Assembly (NCBI RefSeq): GCF_030867145.1
Contig: NC_134426.1
Span: 744,001 to 808,000 of the forward strand
Length of the DNA: 64,000 bases
DNA from: Opisthocomus hoazin
Taxonomy: Eukaryota > Chordata > Aves > Opisthocomiformes > Opisthocomidae
Reading direction: 5' to 3'
Shown here one piece after another: positions 1 through 11,389 of this stretch. A program made the translations under genes and the position numbers. Below the pieces are notes generated by a model. It was not told the origin of the DNA, ran no database searches, and saw only the letters and a list, made by a program, of their open reading frames with translations. Each line of letters opens with the position of its first letter. Position 1 is the first letter of the stretch.

Positions 1-82
1 ACAAATGCATGTAACGAAAAGCAGCACCCTTGACAGACTGTCAGCAGCAGGGAAAGCAGCTCAGCTGATTTGCTGTGCCTAC

Positions 83-244
83 CTGGAGCTTAAGTAGCTG
101 TTTGATTGCTTCATCTCGAGCCTTGTTTGCAGCTTCTATCAGACCTTCCAGGTCTTTCATATCCATCTCCATTTTCTTCTTGGCTGCCACAACAAGAGCC
201 CTCTGTTTGCGCTCATCTTCCAGTTCTGCCTCCAGCTCTCGCAC
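83..244 (-). CDS. MYH10: MYH10-like rod exon (54 codons)
   Basis: This 162-nt exon follows a TTTCACAG acceptor and ends at GTAGGC. It encodes 54 rod residues from [15 protein letters not shown] to IKQLLKLQ. The changes [13 protein letters not shown] and LLKLQ (usually LRKLQ) depart from the family pattern. The following exon would lie left of the window. Confidence 0.87.
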
Positions 245-1511
245 CTGTGAAATCAAGGGATTTAACAGGCTCAAGCTCCAGGAACAGAGCAAACACAAAA
301 TCCAACAAAATGGCTGACGAATCCAAAAGGCCTTTGCAGATCAGAATTAGCATTACTCGATTCGAAGAGCCTACAGAACTCAAGCTACATGGGAAGACAC
401 TGCAGACGGCAAAAAAATCCACAAACTGGAAGCAGAGATCTCTGAACTGACAAAAGGAAAATAAGGAAAAGAGCTCAGCATCTGAAGCATTTCCATTTCA
501 TCTGTTCAGCTACTTCATGATCAGCTTCTGGCCCAGTACATCTGTCTACATTTAGGTATGACTTGGGGGCAGATGTTGCTAATTCTGATCGAACCACTAA
601 GAGGAAAATACGACATAGAATCACCACACATTCTCAAGAAAAAAAAAAAGAAATAATTCTCTTTGAAACAGATGTGCTACTAGAATGTATACACCAACAA
701 CTTTCCTTTTTTTCAAAAGAAAACAGAGAAGCAAAGTATCTAAGAAAGCAACTAACAAGACCTAAGATGAACTCATACAACAATAAAAGTGAGCCAGAAG
801 TGCCACAGGTTACCAACATGAAGGAATATGTTTCTTTTGAATCAAGCCTCCCTCCTCATGCCAGGTCAGGAGCTCTTGTCCAGTGCAAGACAATAGCAAT
901 TCAGCATTGCAGGGAACTTCAAAAGCCTTCCAGGTCAATGCTTTTATTTATTTCTAGGAGATCTCTATACAGGTGATTCTCAGTAAGTTTTTGTTTTCTT
1001 GTGATAAATCTTGAAATATTACGTGCTTTTTCCTTAAAGCTTTAGAAACGTTAATTTAGATCTATTTTCTCCTACAAGCATGAAATTTTAAAGGCATTTC
1101 TTTAGAATTCTAGTATCATAAAGCAGATCTGAAGAGACTCAAGTCTGGCAAATCTGGAATCTTTGCTACGTTTTTCATTTAAGAAACTGTTCACTTAATT
1201 ACAGTCTTTCAGTCTATGTCGGCATCCATGGTTTTGTTGCTGTACACCAAACAGGACGGGCTTGAAGGACACCCATGCAGCAACAGCCAAATCTACTTGC
1301 ATGTTGAGTGCTTTTGAGGCAAGATACAGTTGAATTGGAGGACCATCACTGGCAGACTAACATGAAGAGTGGCTAATCCACAACAAGACCTATTGTATTG
1401 TTGGTAAAGATCCGTGCTTGGGACTTCTATAGGATGGGATCTTTAAGCACAGAGTTTTATTTTCCTGGTAGCAAGTTCTCAAAGCCATAGAGCTTTGTCA
1501 AAAGATCATCA

Positions 1512-1760
<249 letters not shown>

Positions 1761-2218
1761 CTAAGCCACAAACGTTAATCAGACCCTCTCAAAATCAGCA
1801 GTTAACAGCAAAAGTAGACATTATATGAACTCAGTACACTACCCTTTGTGATGCTCCAAACTGGACAGTCAGAACAGGGAGAGCAGCATCTCTAAGATAC
1901 AGATTAGAGAACCAAACAAACATCCGTGCAGATGAATGGAGAGATGAGCTGTGCAATATTCACAGAGAAAAAGTAGTAGTAGTAAGACAAGCTCTTAAAT
2001 CCAGCACAAGTGCCATTAGGCATTTGGCCAGCAACTGCTGCTCTCCAAGTCTTCACATCTTTTGAACAGGCCTCATCTTAATAGAGACCACCCTCTTGTT
2101 CTGAGCATTAATTCCTCCAGAATTTTGGGTTACAAATCAGCCTCAAAACGTTCCATATTTGTGTCAAAAACACTTCTCCAACCAGGGAATTTTCCTGTGT
2201 TGTTCCCTGTGCAGTTCA

Positions 2219-2488
<270 letters not shown>

Positions 2489-2967
2489 TCATCAGTTCTA
2501 TAATCAGGTCCTTCCTGCCTCAGAGGTGTTTTAGTCACTGAAGTGGTTAATGCTCTAAGTTTAACTGGCATTCAGAAGCTGTCTAGTCTCTCAGTCTTGA
2601 TCCAAAGGCTAGTAAGAAAACAGCTACAGCTACTCTGGAATGAGGTGAGGAAAGCAAGCTACTAATAAAGATGAAATAATTTTCCTATTATTTCCATCGT
2701 TCAGTCTTCACACCCTTTCTTAGTCTATCCTGAGGGATTACAATAATAGTCTGAAGTTTTTGTTCCAATAGAATTTCTTTTTTGTATAGAAAGAGCTTAT
2801 TACTTGATCTAACAAGACTCCAAGATGGCATTTAGCTCACTGAAATTAGAAGCAACAAGTTACTCCTAACAAAGGCCAAGCTGCTCCCAAAAGATTTATC
2901 AATCAACACAAACAAGATGCCATTCAAAAATCATAGAAATCAGCAAGATGACAGGAAACTAGACTAC

Positions 2968-3216
2968 CTGATCAAACTTCTTCTGCTTTTTCTCCAGGCT
3001 ATAAACAATCTGGCGCTGATGGTCTAGGTCTACCATCAAGTCATCCAGCTCTTGCTGCAGGCGATTATTTGCCTTTTCCAGTTTGTCATAAGCCATTGCC
3101 TTCTCCTCTAGGCGTTGGCTTAAGGACTCCGCGTCCTTCAGTAATATCTTTTTGTTTTCCTCCAAGCCTTCAGTGGTTCCCAAGTCATCATCTACCTTTT
3201 TCTTAGCATCAGCCAA
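2968..3216 (-). CDS. MYH10: MYH10-like rod exon (83 codons)
   Basis: This 249-nt, phase-0 exon lies between a TTTCAG acceptor and a GTAGTC donor. It encodes heptad-repeat coiled coil starting [13 protein letters not shown] and ending KKQKKFDQ, which is the expected length and ends of this myosin rod exon. It has more substitutions than the neighbouring exons (for example LEENKKILL), suggesting relaxed constraint. Confidence 0.85.
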
Positions 3217-3453
3217 CTGAAATTAAATAAAAGAAAATAATGTTCCTTGGTACATCATGAAAAGGAAAGAAAGGCAACAAGTCAAAAACACAAAACTAGG
3301 TGTTATTGCTAGCTAGAGTAACACAAAAATTATGAGCTAACAGGAGTCCAAGTAGGGGAAAGTCCTGTCCACTGCAGTTAGTTGTTTTTTTAAATGCAAA
3401 GATGGTAGTTTTCAAAAAGAACAATAAACAAATGATAAAATATCCCAACTTAC

Positions 3454-3556
3454 AGGAATATTATGGTCCTTTCTTCCTTTATGGGAGGAAGCAACATGAG
3501 CAAGGTATGGAAAAACCTTCTTCATGTTTTCAGTCTTCCCAGCACCAGATTCACCT
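3454..3556 (-). CDS. MYH10: MYH10-like exon: motor-domain P-loop
   Basis: This 103-nt exon follows a TTTTGCAG acceptor and ends at a GTAAGT donor. It encodes 34 residues beginning with the Walker A motif GESGAGKT, which binds ATP phosphate in the myosin motor, then a stretch ending KGRKDHNIP that is typical of MYH10. Relative to the usual family sequence, the T after GKTEN is M and IQYL reads FPYL, in an otherwise very conserved helix. The next motor exon is absent downstream. Confidence 0.85.
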
Positions 3557-4922
3557 CTGCAAAACATTTCAGACATTTTCCTCAAAACTGATTTTCAACA
3601 ACTTATGAAACCTTTGTTTAAAGCAACCTCATTTCATTCCATTTACGGCTTTGACTACACAACAGACCTTCACTGTCTAGAACAAAAAGCACTGATGTTG
3701 CAGGGAACTACATGGTGTTTGTTTGAAATACTTTCTTCATCCTAAAGATCATCTTAGCATAAAGATGTTGATACAATGCATCACATTAGTGTGATTAAAA
3801 GCTTTTTGCTATGTGCCTGAATTCCTGTGTTACCTTAAGTAACAAGAAACAGCCCTGTCCTCTGCCTTGATCACAAGTCCAGAGACAGATTTATTCAGAG
3901 TGCAGAGACATATATATTAGTTTTCTTAAAATCATTATACACACACACTTTTATATTTAGCATCATTTTAATATATTGTATATACCAGGAGCTGGTTATG
4001 AGTATTACCAAGTTGATGGAAACATTCAGTATCTTTAGAAGCCAGTTTGAAAGTACAGTAAAGCATATTTTAAAGAAACAGATTCTTTGCACTGCTTATC
4101 ACAGACTCTTAGCTAGTTAAAAAATATATTTCTGGCCATACGGCTACATGAATTCATTAAGAAATGAATTTATTAGTGCAGAGTGGTACAGTACAGAGAT
4201 AAATAAAGACAGCAAATGCACATTTACTTCTTAAGACAGAGGTAGAGTTAAAGCAGAACGTGTTTAGACAGAATTTATTGTAGTGTTTACATACATGATA
4301 TTGTAGGCAGGAAGCGTGACCAAGTTCATATCATTATAATTACAAATGATGTTACTACAGCTCTTTTTAAAAAAATAAAAATTAGGTCTTGTCTTCAGAT
4401 AAGTCCAGGCACATCAATGGGATTACCAGGTCTCACTTAGCCATGATTAACTGGCAGTAAATTACTGGAGAAATATCCCATTTCAAGCGAGACAGTGACT
4501 GCCACTAGCAACTCTGACGGGTGTGAAGCAGAAACGCATTTCATTAGAGGGATTTGTGTGGAAAAAGTCAAAGTAGTTCCATCATTCAACAGTCCTTCAG
4601 AAATTAAAGGTTGGAAACCAACTACTTTAAGAATGACAAGTGTACATTTTGCATGCTTGCATATTTCTCAGCTAAGATACTCAGAACGGCAATGTTAATT
4701 TAGCAGGGGGAGTTTAAGCACATTCTTACAGTTTTCACCTTCCTCCACCATGCTGCATACGTCAGTGTTGCAGCTAGTCTGCATTCACTTGGGTATTTAG
4801 TACCTTCAGACCTGCACTTCTTGATCAGATAGGCAGCTTAGAAGCATCCCTATCCTCACATCACACTTAACCTCTGCAAAAATGAGACAATATAGCACTT
4901 GAAATTTTAACTTTGCATATAC

Positions 4923-4973
4923 AGAAAGGATATCACCCCAGAAAGGATATCACCCCAGAAAGGATATCACCCC
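4923..4973. repeat. Three tandem copies of a 17-bp unit
   Basis: The unit AGAAAGGATATCACCCC is repeated three times without mismatch. No further copies are seen nearby. Confidence 0.95.
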
Positions 4974-5420
4974 AGATGTTCAAAGAGAATGGACTCTAAA
5001 ACAATCTCATTTCTTCTTACCTTCCAACCCTCTCAAATGACGGAAAGCCCACGGGATAGCTGCGCTACCAGAGGTGACCTCTCGCTATGTGGTGGCCATA
5101 TGTGCACTCCTCCACCCATGAGCAAGCAGCAATGGAGACTGAGGAAGTGCACTCACAGCAGCTTAGCAAACCCATCACGGAAAAGTAGCCTACAAGAGCT
5201 AGGTACAAACTTCAGGTGAAACAGCTTATCTGTTTGACCTGACAGAACAGTATCAGTCCCTAGGTTTTGCAGGAGAAAACTTTTAACTGAAAACACTAAA
5301 AAAAAAAGTTGATTCTGCAGACAAGCTATGGGACATTTATCACAGCCTCAGTTACCAAGTTGTGGCCTGCAATACTAGAGGGTTAATCAAGGCACCTGAT
5401 TTTATTGATGGCATACATCA

Positions 5421-5475
5421 ATAAAACAGACCCGCTCTCTCGGACCGCACACCAGCGCCGCACGCTCCCGAATTC
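5421..5475 (-). mobile_element. Short ERVL-like LTR scrap
   Basis: About 55 bp here, containing CTCTCGGACCGCAC and CGCACGCTCCCGA, matches the segment at about 7985-8033 inside the first LTR-like fragment. It is probably a remnant of the same LTR family; the orientation follows that fragment. Confidence 0.45.
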
Positions 5476-7789
5476 TCAGAAGCAACTACATCAACCTGTC
5501 CAAAACCATTTTGTTCCATTGTTCCTCATAAGACAAACATCACTGAAAAATAATACAGAATACCAGAGATTAAAAATCACTGTGCTCAATTAGTCAAAAC
5601 TTTCCAGTGATTGAGAGAGTAGTTCCTTGAAACTTGTTGACTATGCTAGCTTTACTCATTGCATGGGAAAACTTGGAAGGTATTACTTGAAGAGCTGGTT
5701 ACAAAGAAGATTACTCTGAGAATTAGCTAATGGATAACTCGGTTTCCTTTTTGCCAAGATACCATCGATGTGCAACACAAACTGGGTGTACTTTGGGACT
5801 GCTACAAGTGGAAGAACACACTTTAACTCTTAATGAACAATCCCATTTCTACCCAGGCCAGAGTCTCCACAAACAAGACAAACGTGAAGACTGACAAGCA
5901 GGAATAAAAGACCTCAGGTGCCAATACAGTCTCCCTTTTACTACAGTGTTTACATTAACATAATTCATGACTTCAAGCAATATAATAATATAATAAAAGC
6001 AGTCTTGCCTGTTTCTAGATGTGTATTAAAATATGCTCAATGCTAAAACTATTCTAGCAGATAAGAGAAGCAAGAAGAGTAGTACAGCAAAATATACATT
6101 TATGTTTTAAAACAATACCGTTTGTTCTAACTGTCATCAGAGCTTGGGAACGCATTATTAGTTGTGCCTTTAAAATTGCACAAAATCTTTTCTGCCAAAT
6201 CATAGAAACAAAGTTTATCAAAATTTAAAGGAGGAAAATCTACTCTGACTCATCCAGTGACGAGAAAATAGTAGAATAAATACAGTCCAGATGTCGACTT
6301 TCTAGAAGGGCAGCACACATTGGAAGAGTCCAGTAATCAACAGGATTTTCTGGCATACGCACCAGTAAAGCTTCATACAGCACAGGAAGGTCAAAAGCTT
6401 GCAATACATTCCTTTTGCTAAAAAGCCTTTAAATCTAATAGTGATTTTCTTTTTTTTCCTCGAGAAAGTCTTTATGCAAGTTCTCATTCAAAAACAACGT
6501 TAATGGATATTATCATCCTAGTTCTCCTCTCCCTGGAGCTTACAAGTATGCCAAATATTTCCTGCAGGACAGAGTGTTAGATAGCTCTGCTGCCATATAC
6601 TATAAAAGAATTAGAAGATTTAGGATTAAGTCCTTTTCATTTACAGAAATAATGACATCTGCGTACTTTAGTTCTTTCCTAGGAGTGCAAACACACAGAT
6701 TATAAAAATAAATTAAAATCTACCTCTATCAACCTGCCAAAAAAAGGTAAACTTTTAGTAACACTATGTACAATATTTATGGAATGGAGATTGTATCACG
6801 AAGCTAAAGATTAACTTTTTCAAAACCTTGTTTTAATATAACTCAATTAATATGTTACCATAAATTAAACAACCAAAACCCTTGGCTGAGATCCTAGCCT
6901 TACTTCAGTCAATGGCAGCTTTGCTAATGACTTCAGTAAGGTCGTAATTTCACCTGCTTTATTTCAGTCTCAATTCCACTACCAGTAGAAACAAAACCTT
7001 ACCAGCCCGAATTCAAATGCTGCATCAACTCCAGCCAGGGGCTACGGCAAACAGCGCATCCAAGCAAGCAAACCGTCCTTAGCAATAGCCTCAAGCTGGA
7101 GGTACAAGGTTATTCCATCAATTAACTGAAGGATCTCTCCATTACAAACTACGTTACACAGACAGGTCAAGGAAAGTCTAACAGTCGCTGGTAAATTGAT
7201 GCAGTATCTAGAATTAAAGCTTTTTTCCCTAGAGCAGCAAAAGCTTCTGCTCTGAAGCAGCTTCAAACACATTTAAAATACAAAAAGCTCAGCTGGCATA
7301 AGCACTTTGAAGTTTCTACATGGTTTTAAATTCATTGCGTGTAAAGCTATAGAGTCCTTTCCAATAAAGTACTTTTCAGGCAAATGTATCTCAGCTACAA
7401 TTTGGTTAGCAAAAATTAGTGACTGACTTCTCAACCAGCTGCAATTTCCCCCCCAAGCAACTTGAGCCCAGATCTTGCACAGAAGTAAAAGGCATTTCCT
7501 CTGCTGAACAGATCGCCAACGAGAAAACAAGTAAAGCAAATATAGCGGGAGAAGACTCGCAGGTCATAAAGCAAATCAGCAACACGCAGGAATGGAAGCC
7601 AGTCTTCTGACTTCCAGGAGAACAGCATGCTCTTCCCATGTGGCCCACTTCTAATGGCAGTTGTTATTCCACGAACAGGTCAAACGCCTGCCTGGGAAAG
7701 ACGTTGTTCTAAAGGAAAACGGTAGCAAAACAGTTGCTTTTCTTATTGTCAGGCACGTTTGCAACATCTGCACATCTTCTTGTGCAAGC

Positions 7790-8178
7790 TACAGTGTTTT
7801 AGTTTCAGCTGCCGCCGGCAACAAAAGCGCCACGCGACCCCCCCTCCCCCCCGCCGCGGTGTGGAGGAGAATGGAAAGAAAACAGGCAGAAAACCGGTGG
7901 GTCGGGATAAGGGCAGTTTAACAGAACAGCAAACAGAGGGAACAGGAACAACAACGATACAGATAAGGAGAAAACACGACAACAACAGACCCACTCTCTC
8001 GGACCGCACCTGTGCCGCACGCTCCCGAGCCGCGAGAGGGTTCTCGCCGAGCCGCCCCCCCCACCGGAACCCAGCTAGACGTCACAGGGTATGGAACACC
8101 GGGCTCTGTTCGGCCAGGTGGGGTCAGCCCCCACCCCCCGGCTGTGCCCCTTCCTGGAGTCCGGTGAAAATTAACCCT
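7790..8178 (-). mobile_element. ERVL-like LTR fragment, copy 1
   Basis: This GC-rich block is shared, at roughly 80-90% by eye, with 8466-8859 in the same orientation. On the minus strand it runs through a purine/pyrimidine-skewed segment and a CGCGTGGCGCTTTTGTTGCC motif to an end near AACA, in the style of avian ERVL LTR 3' ends (inferred from general family character). No target-site duplication or internal region was found. Confidence 0.5.
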
Positions 8179-8465
8179 GTCCACCACCCAGCTAGCCGTT
8201 AATGTCACTAGCAGATCAGGGGCTCCGCAGAACGTGCAGTGTAGTGCTGCGAGTCACGTAGACAGAAGGACACAAAATGACACATGCAAAGAAAGCTTTA
8301 AAATTCAAAGACAGACTTCTCTTCCTCTTGCTACCTTTGCACAAAGTCTACTGCAAGCTAACAATATTTGCAAAGATAAACATCTGGAGTATATTAGGAT
8401 GGTCAGATGCAGTTAGTGTCATCTGTCCCATTACAGATCATATCTGTGACTTAAATTGCTGAAAA

Positions 8466-8859
8466 ACTGTTTCGGTTTCGGCTGCCACCGGCAACAAAAG
8501 CGCCACGCGGCCGCCCCTCCCCCTGCCGGCGTGCGGAGGAGGAGAATGAAAAGAAAGAGGCAGAAACAGGTGGGTCGGGATAAGGGCAGTTTAACAGAAC
8601 AGCAAACAGAGGGAAAACAGGAACAACAATGATACAAATAAGGAGAAAACACAACAACGAACCGTACAACCCAGACAGCCGCTCTCCCGAAACAGGACCG
8701 GTGCTGCGTCCCCCCAAGCCGCGAGTGCCTTCCCGCCGCCCCGCCCTCCCCACCGGAACCCAGCGTGACGTCACAGGGTATGGAACACCGGGCTCTGTTC
8801 GGCCAGGTGGGGTCAGCCCCCACCCCCCGGCTGTGCCCCTTCCTGGAGTCCGGTGAAAA
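8466..8859 (-). mobile_element. ERVL-like LTR fragment, copy 2
   Basis: This is a second direct copy of the block at 7790-8178, about 670 bp further on. Both share the segment with CGGCAACAAAAGCGCCACGCG and the stretch ending CTGGAGTCCGGTGAAAAT. Copy 1 continues past that point, while here the 10-bp AGAACA array starts at once. The LTR itself contains AACAGAACAGCAAACAG, which looks like a seed of the array unit. Confidence 0.5.
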
Positions 8860-11157
8860 TGAGAACACATCAGAACACATCAGAACCAAACAGAACACAG
8901 CAGAACACTACACATGTGAAGACAAGAGAACACAACAGAACAAAACAGAACACTACACACTTGAAGAGAACAGAACACAACAGAACACTTCACATGTGAA
9001 CACATCAGAACACAATAGAACGAAACAGAACACTACACATCAGAACATCACAGAACCCAAGAGAATACAACAGAACACAACAGAAGACTACGGAACACAG
9101 TAGAACACTACACAGGAGAACACATCATAACAAAACAGAACACAACAGAACACTACACTTGAAAACACAACAGAAGACAACGCAATAGTACACATGAGAA
9201 CACATCAGAACACAACAGAACACATAAGAACATCACTGAACACAACTCAACACTACACATGTGAACAGAACAGAACACAGTAGAACACAACAGAACACAA
9301 CAGAACAGAACAATACACTTGAGAACACAAGAGAACACATCAGAACACAACAGAACACTACACATCAGAACACAACAGAACACATAATACAACAGAACAC
9401 ATCAGAACACAACAGAAGACAACAGAACACTACACATGAGAACACATGAGAACACAAGAGAACACAACAGAACACAACAGAACACTGCACATCAGAATAT
9501 AACAGAACACATCAGAGCACAACAAAAAACAACAGAACACTAAAAATGAGAACACAGCAGAACACATCAGAACAAAACAGAACACAACAGAACACAACAG
9601 AACACAACAGAACAGAACACATTAGAACACAACAAAAAACAACAGAACACTAAACATGAGAACACATGAGAACACATCAGAACACAACAGAACACAGCAG
9701 AACACAACACAATATTACACAACACAGAACACTACACGTAAACACAACAGAGCACAAGAGATCACAACAGAACACAACAGAACACTACACATGAGAACAC
9801 AACAGACCACAACAGAACACATCAGAACACAGCAGAACACAACAGAAGAGAAGACAACAGAAAACAACAGAACACTACACATGAGAACACATCAGAACAC
9901 ATCAGAACAAAACAGAACACAACAGAACACAACAGAACACAACACATTAGAACACAACAGAACACAGCAGAACACAGCAGAACACAACAGAACACAACAG
10001 AACACAACACAATATTACACAACACAGAACACTACACGTAAACACAACAGAGCACAAGAGATCACAACAGAACACAAAAGAACACTACACATGAGAACAC
10101 AACAGACCACAACAGAACACATCAGAACACAGCAGAACACAACAGAAGACAACAGAAAACAACAGAACACTACACATGAGAACACATCAGAACACAACAG
10201 AACACACAGAACACAACAGAACACCACTGAACACAACAGAACCCTACATCTGAGAACACATCAGAACACAACAGAACACATCAGAACACATCATAACACA
10301 GCAGAACACAACAGAACACTACACACCACTACAAAATGCTACATGTGAAGTAATCAGAACACAACAGAACACAACAGAACACTATACATGAGTACACATC
10401 AGAACACAACAGAACACCACAGAACACAACAGAACACCACAGAACACTACACATGAGAACACAATAGAACACAACAGAACACAACAGAACACAAAAGAAC
10501 ACTGCACCTGAGAACACATCAGAACAAAACAGAACACAACACAACACATGAAGACACAACAGAACACAAAAGAACACAATAGAACACAACACAATACTAC
10601 ACATGAGAACACATCAGAACACAACAGAACACACAAGAACACAACAGAACATGAGAACACTACACATGTGAACAGAATTGAACACAATAGAACACAACAG
10701 AACAAAACAGAAGAGAACAGAACAGAACACTACACATGAGAACACAACAGAACACAACAGAACACAAAAGAACACAACAGAACAGTACACATGAGAATAC
10801 ATCAGAACATCAGAGAACACAACAGAACACAACATAACACAGCAGAACACATCAGAACACAGGAGAATACTATAAATGAGAACACAAGAAAACATATCAG
10901 AACACAATAGAACACTACACATCAGAACACAATAGAACACATCAGAACAAAACAGAAAAAAACAGAACAGAACAAAAAAGAACACAATACATCAGAACAC
11001 AAAAGAACACGTCAGAACACAGCAGAACACAACAGAACACAACAGAACACAACAAAAAACAACAGAACACGAAAAATGAGTACACATCAGAACACAGGAG
11101 AACACAACACAATATTACAGAAAGCAAGAGAATACTACATGTGAACACAACAGAACA
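8860..11157 (+). repeat. 2.3-kb tandem array of a 10-bp unit (CAGAACACAA)
   Basis: The array consists of head-to-tail CAGAACACAA units, with common variants CAGAACACAT and an interspersed longer form with CACTACACATGAGAACACA. Longer segments recur too: about 9690-9890 is nearly repeated at about 9990-10190. One strand is almost free of G apart from the G of the unit and has little T. Open frames on both strands are by-products of the period and base composition. AGAACA is also the consensus half-site of glucocorticoid, progesterone and androgen receptors. Confidence 0.95.
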
Positions 11158-11389
11158 GAAGAAAGAAAGAAAACAGAATTAATTGCTTGGACAGGTTGCA
11201 AAAAAAATATATACATATTCCCTGAGGGATAGCTTCTTAGCTATGTAAACTTTTACTATGTCCAAACAAATAATTAATTCAAATAGTGTTACATGTCATT
11301 ACAGAAACTGTATATCTGATGTTTCCTTCTTCAGTAGTTATCCCTAAACAAACTGTATACTGTGCTAACCACATATGCTTCTAGTATTA

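Larger units (their letters stand above)
3560..7785. other. Gene-free AT-rich interval
   Basis: No exon, RNA gene or intact mobile element could be recognised here. Upstream myosin exons were looked for on the minus strand and not found. The stretch is AT-rich. It holds a short 17-bp repeat at 4923-4973 and a GC-rich scrap at 5421-5475 that resembles the LTR fragments at 7.8-8.9 kb. Confidence 0.5.

Noticed and set aside
306-450. Frame starting [20 protein letters not shown], possibly a processed gene fragment
   Set aside because: It lies just upstream of a myosin rod exon on the other strand, in intron sequence. A KIHKLEAEISELTK-like coiled-coil segment appears only after a frame change, and no family could be named.
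9656-10348. 230-codon frame rich in N, T, H and Q, and opposing cysteine/valine-rich frames
   Set aside because: They are direct products of the 10-bp repeat, which lacks stop codons in several frames.
8860-11157. CRISPR-like array
   Set aside because: The unit is 10 bp with no distinct spacers, and the DNA is a vertebrate nuclear genome.
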